From positions 1 to 32,533 of IMG/VR virus record IMGVR_UViG_3300032737_000070: DNA of 32,533 nt. The stretch is one strand, 5' to 3'. This document shows positions 17,038 through 24,422 of this stretch, piece by piece. This DNA comes from a virus. Position numbers and translations under genes: made by a program. The notes beneath the pieces are model-generated. The model did no database searches and was not told the origin of the DNA. It was given only the letters and a program-made list of their open reading frames with translations. Each line of letters opens with the position of its first letter. Position 1 is the stretch's first letter.

Positions 17038-17159
17038 TTTGTCGAACCACCAATAGCCACTATCCTCTCTTCAAGTGCAAGTATAAGGCTTTCAATCCAG
17101 AAGTCCTTATCCTTTTTAAATTTCTCTAATTTGTTTCGGAACCAATCTTCTGTTTTCAT
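17034..17159 (-). CDS. Very small protein of unknown function
   Basis: A 41-residue frame from ATG 17159 to TGA 17034, overlapping the methyltransferase start as ATGA. It is charged and helical (DWFRNKLEKFKKDKDFWIESL, then ILALEERIVAIGGSTK). Similar charged short helices occur in small phage helper proteins. A TGGATAA stretch precedes the start, with GGTGG as a weak binding site. I cannot name it; support is packing and coupling. Confidence 0.5.
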   Translation of the reverse strand: MKTEDWFRNKLEKFKKDKDFWIESLILALEERIVAIGGSTK

Positions 17160-17168
17160 TTATCCACC

Positions 17169-17513
17169 TTATATGCTTTTCCTCTTGGTTTTTCGTGGTT
17201 TATATTTCCTTTTAGGCTTTTCAACTACAGGCTTAATCACTTCTGGCTCTTCAACAATAGGCTCAACTGATAAATTGTCATACCAGTCATTAGTTTCCTG
17301 TACTTCCGGCTTCTCTATAATAGGTTCAATCACTTCAGGTTCGTCTACAATAATAATAACTTCAACTTCAGGCTCCTTAACAACAGGTTCAGGTTCTATA
17401 TATTCGATACCCTTGCATAATGTCAGGAGCAGAGTCTTTTGACCAGGAGTTACATCAATGATTTCCCTTGCCTTATACCATCTCCAGCTTTCTGTAAGCA
17501 TTATCTTTGCCAT
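17169..17513 (-). CDS. Small virion-like protein with VTPGQK module and Pro/Glu/Val-rich tail
   Basis: A 114-residue protein, read from ATG 17513, which follows TTGGAGAAATAAAA. Residues 1-36 are the module MAKIMLTESWRWYKAREIID then VTPGQKTLLLTLCKGIE, the same unit as at the C-terminus of the 710-residue glycosyltransferase. The pattern '..W..YKA.E...VTPGQ...L...G' resembles small SH3-like domains in phage head-completion or accessory proteins. Residues about 37-95 are a repeat-like acidic stretch of EPE, EVI and VVE units with prolines. The end is strongly basic (KPKRKYKPRKTKRKS). It lies directly after the tail completion gene (stop 17516). It may be a virion protein and possibly a docking partner for the transferase, which is inference. 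Confidence 0.55.
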   Translation of the reverse strand: MAKIMLTESWRWYKAREIIDVTPGQKTLLLTLCKGIEYIEPEPVVKEPEVEVIIIVDEPEVIEPIIEKPEVQETNDWYDNLSVEPIVEEPEVIKPVVEKPKRKYKPRKTKRKSI

Positions 17514-17515
17514 TT

Positions 17516-17926
17516 TTATTTCTCCAATAATACGGTATATTCTACTGGTTGATGCCAAACACCATCCTCTGCATCCCTCATTAATGGTAATACAAAACTA
17601 CGCTCAAATTTTAAACCAGGATAACCAGTAATTGATATAATATGATCATCAAAATATGCAGATAGGTATGTATAGATCGTTAGTGCCTCAGAAGATGATG
17701 GGCTACTTGAAAAGATGGAAAATTGAAGCGTAAAGGTTTCATGTATCATATCCCCAAACCAATATTCCGGTATCTCTGACACCATGCTATAAACAATATA
17801 TGGCAGTGTAGCACCTTGTGGAGCTTCGGTTAAATAGAACCGCCCACCAACTGAAGTGTAAAGGCTGCCAGCCGGGCCCCCCGCTGCAAAGTATGTATAT
17901 ATCGCTGTGAATAATAGTTTAATCAT
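17516..17926 (-). CDS. Tail completion/terminator protein (DUF3168-like)
   Basis: A 136-residue protein at the usual place of the tail terminator, after the gp10-like gene. It begins MIKLLFTAIYTYFAAGGPAGSLYTSVGGRFYLTEAPQGATLPYIVYSMVS. The sequence '...GRFY...APQGA.LPYIVY....' with the later TFTLQFSIFS and the C-terminal DGVWHQPVEYTVLLEK matches DUF3168/gpU-like tail terminators. These cap the tail tube at the head-proximal end and join it to the neck. It overlaps the gp10-like gene by four bases. Confidence 0.85.
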   Translation of the reverse strand: MIKLLFTAIYTYFAAGGPAGSLYTSVGGRFYLTEAPQGATLPYIVYSMVSEIPEYWFGDMIHETFTLQFSIFSSSPSSSEALTIYTYLSAYFDDHIISITGYPGLKFERSFVLPLMRDAEDGVWHQPVEYTVLLEK

Positions 17927-18285
17927 CTTTCATATTTAGCAAAAGCTCGGTCATATTCTATAGGCAATTCTGGCCTATGCTTATTTGCGGCTGGTCTGAG
18001 GAATGGCCGTGCAGCCATGTGTCTTGTTTTGTTCAATCCTAATTCAACAAAAGTTGCGTAATACTTACCAGCCGATTTATCACCGTAAGCATTTACCCTA
18101 TAACCACCGACCTTACCTCCTATTTTCTTGACTTCAATACTATTCGCTAATGCACCAGTCTTTTTAGGGCAATAATTCTTTGCACTGGCAGCTATCTTTT
18201 CAGCAATTACCTTACATGCTGCATCATTTGCCCCAGTAACAGCCGCTTCCAATGGGTAATCATTCCATATTATTGTCGGTTGCAT
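17923..18285 (-). CDS. HK97 gp10-like neck/tail protein
   Basis: A 120-residue protein with the HK97 gp10 (PF04883) pattern: AEKIAASAKNYCPKKTGALANSIEVKK, G..Y.V...., YATFVELGLNKTRHMAARPFLRPAANKHRPE. The segment 'KTG.L..SI' with 'VE.G...... ARPFLRPA' is diagnostic. Proteins of this family sit at the neck or top of the tail in many siphoviruses and are encoded between the head-tail closure and tail terminator genes, exactly as here. It overlaps the upstream gene at position 18285 (stop/start overlap). Confidence 0.9.
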   Translation of the reverse strand: MQPTIIWNDYPLEAAVTGANDAACKVIAEKIAASAKNYCPKKTGALANSIEVKKIGGKVGGYRVNAYGDKSAGKYYATFVELGLNKTRHMAARPFLRPAANKHRPELPIEYDRAFAKYER

Positions 18286-18623
18286 TAAATCTCTTCCTCT
18301 GCTAAGAACTCTAACATAATTCCACGCTCATCATTGTTAATTATACTTCTGATATTGAAATACCTTGCACCAGCCGGATCATTAAACTTAATCCGCATAG
18401 CAGCCGTTATGCCAGTTCTATATCTAATGCGTATGCGGTGAGTTACGGTTAATTCGAGCTTCATGGCTTCGAGGCGTTCAGTAGCACGTAATGGCCATAT
18501 TGAAGCACGCACACCAGCGCCGTCAGTTATCGCTGCCCATACCTTTGTTACGCCACCCATGCCGTCGCTTGTATCAGTAGCTTCCTGAATATCTATCGAA
18601 TTTCTTAGACTACCCGCACGCAT
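18285..18623 (-). CDS. Head-tail adaptor/closure protein (SPP1 gp16-like)
   Basis: A 112-residue protein of the phage head-tail joining family (PF05521). The family pattern is visible: MRAGSLRNSIDIQEATDTSDGMGGVTKVWAA, then VRASIWPLRATERLEAMKLELTVTHRIRIRYRTGI, then MRIKFNDPAGARYFNIRSIINNDERG and MLEFLAEEE. These proteins form a ring under the connector and close the head until DNA ejection. The gene lies between the connector gene and the gp10-like gene, as expected. Confidence 0.92.
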   Translation of the reverse strand: MRAGSLRNSIDIQEATDTSDGMGGVTKVWAAITDGAGVRASIWPLRATERLEAMKLELTVTHRIRIRYRTGITAAMRIKFNDPAGARYFNIRSIINNDERGIMLEFLAEEEI

Positions 18624-18643
18624 CTAATCTCCCAGTGGCTGCG

Positions 18644-19447
18644 CTAAAATCCAAACAACCTGTGTGGATATAATAAATTATTAACTGTCTTTAGTGATGT
18701 CGTTACAGTCATACCGACAATATTTTCTTCTCGATTTTCATAAAGATCTGAAACTAAAATTTTAATCGCCTGCCTAATAGCTTCCGGTACGCTGATTTCA
18801 GTTGATGTCCCCAAGGTCGTATAGGCCGCATTTCCTGCTGACCCCAGGAGCTTGAACGTATCAACATCGACCTTTTCGATCACCCAGGTTCCGTTGGCGT
18901 TCGTATTGCCTCCAACATCAATGACCACAACCCTATCACCTGATACATATAAATGTCCTACAATCGTAATGACAATAGGCGTAGCGTTAGTGGCCCCTGT
19001 GATATTTTGCGGAGTATGCGCACCATATCCACAGATGAATTGAGTTTCTATTGGATTCTCTGCGGCCAATGTATCACCAGGCCAGACCTCGCCATATTTA
19101 AGAACCACTCGTCCAGGATCGCTGTCAGTATCAGAAGTCCATTCGTCGTCTTCATCAAAGGTCGTCTGGACTGTATCATCTGAATCAGTAAACTTAATAT
19201 GAGTAACTGATTGCAGTTGACCGTACGGCAATTCAAAATAGTTGCCATCAGGCCAGTTATCCATGAACAATTTCCAGGTCTGAGTTATCAGTTTACGCCT
19301 TAGAACTTCTTCAACATAAGACGTAGCCGCTATGATTAGACCTTGGATATAACCGTCATCTAATGTGACGGTAACTCTCATGTGGTCTTTTGCCTCGTCT
19401 AAGGACACGGGCAATTGTGCAGGCGCCGTTACGATTGTGGTTATCAT
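18644..19447 (-). CDS. Head-tail connector (gp6-like) with E1-FCCH-like insert
   Basis: A 267-residue gp6/YqbG-like connector. The N-terminal four-helix part is PVSLDEAKDHMRVTVTLDDGY and IQGLIIAATSYVEEVLRRKLITQTW; the C-terminal part is VPEAIRQAIKILVSDLYENREENIVG and LLYPHRLFGF. Normal gp6-like proteins are 100-200 residues long. The extra section (about residues 145-210) reads ATNATPIVITIVGHLYVSGD, then VGGNTNANGTWVIEK, then VDTFKLLGSAGNAAYT. This matches the 'ubiquitin-activating E1 FCCH' domain seen in other phage structural proteins. It is probably a surface-exposed loop domain. The connector ring sits at the portal and binds the adaptor. Confidence 0.85.
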   Translation of the reverse strand: MITTIVTAPAQLPVSLDEAKDHMRVTVTLDDGYIQGLIIAATSYVEEVLRRKLITQTWKLFMDNWPDGNYFELPYGQLQSVTHIKFTDSDDTVQTTFDEDDEWTSDTDSDPGRVVLKYGEVWPGDTLAAENPIETQFICGYGAHTPQNITGATNATPIVITIVGHLYVSGDRVVVIDVGGNTNANGTWVIEKVDVDTFKLLGSAGNAAYTTLGTSTEISVPEAIRQAIKILVSDLYENREENIVGMTVTTSLKTVNNLLYPHRLFGF

Positions 19448-19451
19448 GATT

Positions 19452-20030
19452 TTATTCCCTTTGCTCTACATAGCCATGAACACAAATTCTAAAGTATAGT
19501 AATTGACTGAAATCGTCTTCTACACTTATTACTATTTTATCTAAATCTTCTGCTTTTAATACACAAGGGATAGGTTCATCTTGACTAATAGTCATCATGG
19601 TATTGCCATCTGATACAATAGTGCCTAACTTGCTGCCTGGACGGCTCATTAAATCCATGAGGTTCAATATTCTGTATTGATGTATAGGGTCTGTCTTTTC
19701 TTCTGAATATCTTTTATTCACATATCCAGTAGTTGGTATCATAGCAACTATTTTGTTATATGAAATAGCAGGCACGCTGGCATCTGCACTATTGGCATCA
19801 TAAACATCTACAAATAAGGTCTGATAGCTCATAATATGAAACCATGTTCCCTGGTCTGGTTCAACAGTATATTTTAACGCTGCGCCAGATGCTCTAAACT
19901 CAATTTCATCTATCCAGAATTTTGGACTCTTGGCTCCTTCCCTACTTTCATTCTGTATTCTAAAAGCGTCTATCGTCTCTGTTGTTAACCCTGAATAGTT
20001 ATGAATAAAACTTTCAATATAGTAGCCCAT
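19452..20030 (-). CDS. Virion protein of unknown function
   Basis: A 192-residue protein between the 212-residue gene and the connector gene. It begins MGYYIESFIHNYSGLTTETI and carries TWFHIMSYQTLFVDVYDANS, IVAMIPTTGYVNKRY and ILNLMDLMSRPGSKLGTIV. It is beta-rich with no signal peptide or enzyme motif. The ATG overlaps the upstream stop. It may be a head decoration or fibre-like protein, because the region between capsid and connector genes is used for such proteins, but no family is recognised. Confidence 0.55.
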   Translation of the reverse strand: MGYYIESFIHNYSGLTTETIDAFRIQNESREGAKSPKFWIDEIEFRASGAALKYTVEPDQGTWFHIMSYQTLFVDVYDANSADASVPAISYNKIVAMIPTTGYVNKRYSEEKTDPIHQYRILNLMDLMSRPGSKLGTIVSDGNTMMTISQDEPIPCVLKAEDLDKIVISVEDDFSQLLYFRICVHGYVEQRE

Positions 20031-20668
20031 TAATACGCCGCCGTAACTGTAACCCCACGAGCTAATGGTTTATATCTCATATTGATAGTCCATGTGCCAG
20101 TAGTCGAACCAGTACCTACCGTTAAGGCTATAATACCAACCGGTACTACAATCTTTCCAGCTTGCGATATGGCTGTTCCTGTTGTTGTGATGACTGCACC
20201 AGTCGCTAATGTACCAGTTATGTTTACAATATTTCCAGCCGCTAAGCTTGCTAAAGTACCTGAAGCAGCACATAAATCAGTAGCCGCTCCATCTGTGGGA
20301 TCTGCATAGAATAGCAATGTCGAAGCAGTCGCATCGTTTCCAGTAACACAAACAGCCAATATATTTAAAAGCTCAATCGGCCCACCGGCAATCGTGAATA
20401 CTGTTAAGGCATCTGACATAACCGCAGCACTTGTCGCCACAGCTTTCTCTCCTTGATCGTATGCTTCCCTTAATACTTCGACCATTGATATACCAGCCGC
20501 CGGTAATGCTGATGCAGGAAAAGTGGTTGGAATACCGTTCGCACCGGCAAGAATATCATACAAGGAAACATTGCTTGGTAGTTTTGTGCCAGTAACATAG
20601 TCTCCGTCACCATCAACAAGGTACTGACTTAATTGGTCTACCCTATCTCTATCTTTAATATTTGACAT
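20030..20668 (-). CDS. Virion protein of unknown function, Ala/Thr/Gly-rich
   Basis: A 212-residue protein. The first third has charged/helical stretches (MSNIKDRDRVDQLSQYLVDG, ISMVEVLREAYDQGEKAV), followed by a beta-rich, Ala/Thr/Gly-rich part (LTVFTIAGGPIELLNILAVC, VITTTGTAISQAGKIVVPVG). It ends in a strand-rich stretch (WTINMRYKPLARGVTV). Low-charge, small-residue-rich proteins like this are typical of phage decoration or scaffold-type structural proteins. No known family is recognised. The stop at 20030 overlaps the start of the following gene (ATGG). Confidence 0.55.
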   Translation of the reverse strand: MSNIKDRDRVDQLSQYLVDGDGDYVTGTKLPSNVSLYDILAGANGIPTTFPASALPAAGISMVEVLREAYDQGEKAVATSAAVMSDALTVFTIAGGPIELLNILAVCVTGNDATASTLLFYADPTDGAATDLCAASGTLASLAAGNIVNITGTLATGAVITTTGTAISQAGKIVVPVGIIALTVGTGSTTGTWTINMRYKPLARGVTVTAAY

Positions 20669-20680
20669 TAGATTCTCCTT

Positions 20681-21511
20681 TTATATTATTTCTTCATACC
20701 AGGCCTTGATATTCCCGATGTTCAACCCGACCGCTGCCGCTGCTTCTGCTCTCGTGCCAAACACAAGATATTGAGCAACATCAGGCTGTGAAGCTGCATT
20801 AGTTAAAGCAGTCTGATCAGTTCCATTTAGCGAGAAAGTAATGCTGGCTGCCTCTACCGTGATCTTGAATTTATTCCAGTTAGTCAAAGTTGCTGTAATA
20901 GCGCCAGTCAATCCACCTGTTTCAGTTCCGGCCTTGTCGCATTTTCCATATAACACATCAGCAACTAACTGAAATCCAATTACGTTTTGCTGTGTAATAT
21001 CGTTTGACTTTGCAGATGACAGCCCCATGAAGAAGTGAGTATTATCATGGCTTGTAATTGCCGTGACCGCTTGCGCTTCCCATTCCAAGACGAACCGCTC
21101 AATCATAGTATTTGAATCGCCAAAAATCCCTGGTCTAATCTGCCAGCGGTACTTAGAATTGATAAAGACATCGTTATCTCCAACTGCGTCAGTGTCTATA
21201 TCGTAATACATGTACCCACCAGCGGTTCCAAAAGCCTCAGTTCCTGCTCCGTCAATAGTTGTTTCCCAGGTAGTCGCTACAAGAGATTCACCCTCCCAGA
21301 ACTCCGTCAGGTAAGGCATGTCCCGACTGATAGCAGTATTCACCTGGCCAAGTTCAAACTTGTACTTCGACCAGAGAGTGCCATCGTAATTCACGTACAA
21401 AAGTTTAGAATCGTACTCGAGGAAAGTAGAGCCAACGGCCACACCAGTCGGTTTTGTGTCGGTAGATAGCCCTACCCAATTTTGAATTGTTGAAATTAGT
21501 TTAACGGCCAT
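20681..21511 (-). CDS. Virion protein with concanavalin-like beta-sandwich appearance
   Basis: A 276-residue protein with GGAG before ATG 21511. The N-terminal module (about 1-55: MAVKLISTIQNWVGLSTDTK, GVAVGSTFLEYDSKLLYVNY) is a short adaptor shared with the 52-residue gene at 21702. The rest (about 60-276) has the order of a LamG/concanavalin-like sandwich (WEGESLVATTWETTIDGAG, MIERFVLEWEAQAV, TNWNKFKITVEAASITFSLNG, NIGNIKAWYEEI), seen also in the genes at 21913 and 22669. Such proteins are candidates for capsid decoration or glycan-binding proteins. The exact role is unknown. Confidence 0.55.
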   Translation of the reverse strand: MAVKLISTIQNWVGLSTDTKPTGVAVGSTFLEYDSKLLYVNYDGTLWSKYKFELGQVNTAISRDMPYLTEFWEGESLVATTWETTIDGAGTEAFGTAGGYMYYDIDTDAVGDNDVFINSKYRWQIRPGIFGDSNTMIERFVLEWEAQAVTAITSHDNTHFFMGLSSAKSNDITQQNVIGFQLVADVLYGKCDKAGTETGGLTGAITATLTNWNKFKITVEAASITFSLNGTDQTALTNAASQPDVAQYLVFGTRAEAAAAVGLNIGNIKAWYEEII

Positions 21512-21523
21512 TTCGCTCTCCTT

Positions 21524-21694
21524 TTAAGGTTCTATGAATTTACCATTTGTAATTATACCCAGCTTGCCATTTTCCTTTATTAAAAGTTCATCTACCATTT
21601 CCTCTATTACATTTGATAAATTATATAAGTTGTAATAGCTTTCGTTGATAGCGTTTAATGCTTTTATATATTCTTCGTTGATTACTAAATTCAT
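21524..21694 (-). CDS. Small protein of unknown function
   Basis: A 56-residue protein from ATG 21694 to TAA 21526-21524. It is an amphipathic helix (INEEYIKALNAINESYYNLY, NVIEEMVDELLI) ending ENGKLGIITNGKFIEP. Starting seven bases after the preceding stop (AGGTTGCT spacing) and ending 12 bases before the next ATG, it is packed as a real gene. It may be a helical linker or chaperone for its neighbours. No family is recognised. Confidence 0.55.
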   Translation of the reverse strand: MNLVINEEYIKALNAINESYYNLYNLSNVIEEMVDELLIKENGKLGIITNGKFIEP

Positions 21695-21701
21695 AGCAAC
21701 C

Positions 21702-21860
21702 TCACTCGATTATTTTAGTCCAGTTAGTTCCATCGTAAGTGATATAACGGTCTTTGGTATTGTACTCGAAGAATTCTGCCCCTACTTCCACACCAGTTGG
21801 TTTAGTGTCAGTGGATAGACCGATATATCTTCTAATAGAATCTATTAATTTGACTGCCAT
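21702..21860 (-). CDS. Free-standing copy of the 50-residue N-terminal adaptor module
   Basis: A 52-residue protein starting MAVKLIDSIRRYIGLSTDTK and ending TNWTKIIE. It matches the first 53 residues of the neighbouring 276-residue protein (MAVKLISTIQNWVGLSTDTK), including GV.VG..F.EY....Y..YDGT.W.K. The module is complete and has a normal stop, so it is either a separate small virion protein or a shortened duplicate of the larger gene. AGAGGTTGAAC precedes its ATG. A similar segment with the 'YDGT' pattern starts the lectin-like proteins. Confidence 0.65.
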   Translation of the reverse strand: MAVKLIDSIRRYIGLSTDTKPTGVEVGAEFFEYNTKDRYITYDGTNWTKIIE

Positions 21861-21912
21861 GTTCAACCTCTAAAGGAGAGGGTTGTTAACCCTCCCCTGT
21901 TTAGTTAACTTA

Positions 21913-22653
21913 TTATCTGGTCGCCTGCCACATCCTGATATAATCCCAATTAATTGTCCCTACCGCCGAAGTCGTGGCATCCGAGGCTTTATATACCGCA
22001 ATCCAGGGCTGAACCATCAGATTTGCACCAGCGCTCATATCAAAAGTGGTGCCTGTCGCTACTCCAACACCGTCAATATAAAACAAAACATTAGACGGGT
22101 CTGTAAAGTCCATCCGGTAAACATTATGTGTACCTAAAGCTACGGTGGTTGCAGTAGTTATGATCCCACTGTCTGACGTTCCATCATCGGTTCTGATTAC
22201 AGCCGTAAGTCCTGTTCCAACGGTTAGGTAAAATCCGAAAAAAGCGTATTTGGCTATTTCATCGGCAAGCAAAAACCGCATACTCGCTGCACCATAGGAA
22301 TCGTTCATCACCCCGAATCCGACCTCTGTGGTCAATGTGGGGGCAACTGCGAGCGCCATACGGCATTCAAAAATAAAACCCTTGTCAAGATTCCACGGCT
22401 TATCGTCTTTCCCGTAAAGTCCGGCTGCGGCGTTTTCATTAACGGCACCAATTGAAGCAGCCCCAACACTGGCAGCGGGGACAGTTAATGTTGCGCTATT
22501 AAGGTCAAGCGCTGTCCATATATCCGTATTATACACCGTCCCTAAAAAGTCATCATACAGGATAGTTGGGGCCAGTGGCTTAACTATCTCGAAAGTTGAT
22601 CCGTCATAGAAGGCCAACTGTCCATTTCTCCATGTTGATTTTGTGTTTCCCAT
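21913..22653 (-). CDS. Lectin-like virion protein, paralogue B
   Basis: A 246-residue protein starting MGNTKSTWRNGQLAFYDGST and ending WDYIRMWQATR. The body has DDFLGTVYNTDIWTALDLNS, GKDDKPWNLDKGFIFECRMA, TTEVGFGVMNDSYG, GTHNVYRMDFTDPSNVLFYI and DGVGVATGTTFDMSAGANLM, in the strand order of LamG/concanavalin-type sandwiches with a bound-ligand face. It is about 60% identical by eye to the next gene in many stretches. Two tandem paralogues suggest stacked or alternating copies on the capsid or fibre. A glycan or host-surface binding role is inference. Confidence 0.6.
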   Translation of the reverse strand: MGNTKSTWRNGQLAFYDGSTFEIVKPLAPTILYDDFLGTVYNTDIWTALDLNSATLTVPAASVGAASIGAVNENAAAGLYGKDDKPWNLDKGFIFECRMALAVAPTLTTEVGFGVMNDSYGAASMRFLLADEIAKYAFFGFYLTVGTGLTAVIRTDDGTSDSGIITTATTVALGTHNVYRMDFTDPSNVLFYIDGVGVATGTTFDMSAGANLMVQPWIAVYKASDATTSAVGTINWDYIRMWQATR

Positions 22654-22668
22654 CTTATTTATCCTCCC

Positions 22669-23400
22669 TTATCTCGTTGGCTGCCACATACGGACATAAT
22701 CCAATGCAAAAGTTGTAAGCCCTGCGTCAACGCCTACCTTCTGGGCAAGGACAATTGGCTGAAACATTATGTTTGCCCCATTCGACATATCGAAGGTCGT
22801 GGTAGTCGCAACTCCGGCACCATCAATGTAAAATAAAACATTGGCCGCATCGGTGAAATCCATCCTGAAAACCTGATATGTACCAAGAACTGAGGTGACA
22901 CCCGATGTTATAATTCCGCTGTCAGCGCTGTTGTCGTCCGTGTGAATCTGTGCCACCAATCCGGCTCCGACGGTCGTGTAAAAACCGAATGCCGTAAATA
23001 TGGTAAGTTCATCGGCTATAAAAACACGGTTCGCGCCTGTCGCATAACTGTCGTTTTGAACGCCAAACATAATTTCCGCCCCGATAGTGGGCGCTTGCGT
23101 AACTGCTAACCGGCATTCAAATATAAAACCTTTATCGGCGTTCCAGGCTTTGTCGTCTTTCTGGTAAATCCCGTTTTCATCCGTCGCACCTGCGACAACT
23201 ACATCGCATGTCAAATTACTGGTAGCGTGTGCAGTTGATCCACCCCCTGCATTTGCTAATGTCCAAAGGTCGGTGTTGAGTGCGGTTCCCAGAAAGTCGT
23301 CCATCATAACGACAGGGGCCATTGGTTTGACTGTCTCGAAAGTTGATCCATCGTAAAAGGTAAGCTGTCCATTTCTCCATGTTGCTTTTGTCTCTCCCAT
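22669..23400 (-). CDS. Lectin-like virion protein, paralogue A
   Basis: A 243-residue paralogue of the gene at 21913, starting MGETKATWRNGQLTFYDGST and ending YVRMWQPTR. It has the same framework: DDFLGTALNTDLWTLANAGG, QKDDKAWNADKGFIFECRLA, PTIGAEIMFGVQNDSYATGA, GTYQVFRMDFTDAANVLFYI, DGAGVATTTTFDMSNGANIM. It begins a block whose GC content is visibly higher than in the nuclease and glycosyltransferase genes. Its 5' region, 23401-23554, carries the compact multi-stem element. Possibly a decoration or receptor-type protein. Confidence 0.6.
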   Translation of the reverse strand: MGETKATWRNGQLTFYDGSTFETVKPMAPVVMMDDFLGTALNTDLWTLANAGGGSTAHATSNLTCDVVVAGATDENGIYQKDDKAWNADKGFIFECRLAVTQAPTIGAEIMFGVQNDSYATGANRVFIADELTIFTAFGFYTTVGAGLVAQIHTDDNSADSGIITSGVTSVLGTYQVFRMDFTDAANVLFYIDGAGVATTTTFDMSNGANIMFQPIVLAQKVGVDAGLTTFALDYVRMWQPTR

Positions 23401-23429
23401 TTTAAATCCTCCTATTTCACTGGCTCATG

Positions 23430-23493
23430 GGCGAGTCGCAGTGCTGCCATCGCAACCTTTCGGTTGTAGCTTTGTGCTACGGGGCAGATCGCC
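23430..23493 (-). promoter_or_regulatory. Compact multi-stem RNA-like element in the 5' region of the lectin-like genes
   Basis: The 154-base gap 23401-23554 has no gene. On the minus strand it contains nested pairs GGCGA/TCGCC (23493-23489 with 23434-23430) and CTGCC/GGCAG (23487-23483 with 23448-23444). These enclose two hairpins, GTAGC-ACAAA-GCTAC and CAACC-GAAA-GGTTG. The GAAA tetraloop, four helices and location 30 bases before a gene with GGAGG suggest a folded leader RNA or a repeat-type element. I cannot name its class. It could equally be read on the plus strand. Confidence 0.5.
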
Positions 23494-23554
23494 AAAGGTT
23501 AAAATCCTGTGACAGTTAGAACAAATATTATTTATGTCCAGATCGGTTTTATTG

Positions 23555-24358
23555 TTATTGGTTAGCTTTCTTCTTTTCAGGCTCTTTCTTTTCATCTGCT
23601 AAATGATGATATGTAACTAAAGCAGGATATAATGGTTTACCATCAAGATATTCGTAAACCGTAGTATCACCCCATTCATAAGCCTTTTCAATCCATAGTT
23701 GGTGTACATGATCTTTAGCATGAGGAGTTTGGCTAACATACGGAACATCCGTCACTATCAACTCATCAATAAGTGCTTCAAATTGCTTTTGTTCCTCAGT
23801 AATCACCCATTTATCGCTCGGCCCTACACCATGTTCCATTTCAGTACAAGCACGTTTCAAGATAATTGCAACATCAGGGCCAAGTTCTTTATCTTCATCA
23901 ACTGCTTGCCGTACAATCTTATAACACTGTATCCCTTCATCAAGACCACGATTATAAAAGTAGCCGCCATAAAGACCGAAAACTCGTGGCCTGATTTCAA
24001 TGCCGCACTTGCTTGCAAGGTCTAAACGTCTTTGAAGCTCTTCTAATGCGAAAAGTTGTTTTAGGGTTTTAGGTCTGACAACTACCTTGTAACAATTCTG
24101 ACAGCCAGATGGTACAAAGCGCATTTCTTGAGGAAGAACAGTCATCACGATATTTTCAAATATTATATCCTTCCAAATATAACAGTTAGACCTATACGAT
24201 GATCTTTGATGTGACCACGGGGTTTCCCATGTGTTCTTTATAGCTGCTGGAAATAGCTTTCCGTCAGAAAAACGTAATTCTAATATTCCCTGTCTCAATA
24301 AATGCTTAGTTGCACCAATGATATTTCGGCCTTTAAGTATCTCGTAATATGATAACAT
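23555..24358 (-). CDS. Conserved-looking phage protein of unknown function
   Basis: A 267-residue protein starting MLSYYEILKGRNIIGATKHL. Notable segments are MRFVPSGCQNCYKVVVRPKT (a CxxC pair in a basic loop, about residues 80-98), a helical part LKQLFALEELQRRLDLASKC, IEIRPRVFGLYGGYFYNRGL, and a lysine/glutamate-rich end (EKKEPEKKKANQ). No membrane segment or enzyme motif is clear. It lies between two capsid-region genes, with a hairpin just upstream, so a head-associated or morphogenesis role is possible but not shown. Confidence 0.5.
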   Translation of the reverse strand: MLSYYEILKGRNIIGATKHLLRQGILELRFSDGKLFPAAIKNTWETPWSHQRSSYRSNCYIWKDIIFENIVMTVLPQEMRFVPSGCQNCYKVVVRPKTLKQLFALEELQRRLDLASKCGIEIRPRVFGLYGGYFYNRGLDEGIQCYKIVRQAVDEDKELGPDVAIILKRACTEMEHGVGPSDKWVITEEQKQFEALIDELIVTDVPYVSQTPHAKDHVHQLWIEKAYEWGDTTVYEYLDGKPLYPALVTYHHLADEKKEPEKKKANQ

Positions 24359-24390
24359 AACTTATCCTTTCGATTAGGGTTTAAGTTATT

Positions 24391-24414
24391 GGGTCGCCCA
24401 ATTAAGAGCGACCC
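24391..24414. other. Stable hairpin after the 159-residue gene
   Basis: GGGTCGC-N10-GCGACCC forms a 7-pair stem (up to 10 with flanking pairs) in the 64-base gap between the 24423 and 24358 genes. On the minus strand it is followed by AATAACTTA rather than a T run, so it is a weak terminator candidate. It could be an mRNA stabilising or processing structure. Confidence 0.45.
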
Positions 24415-24422
24415 AGTTAAAA

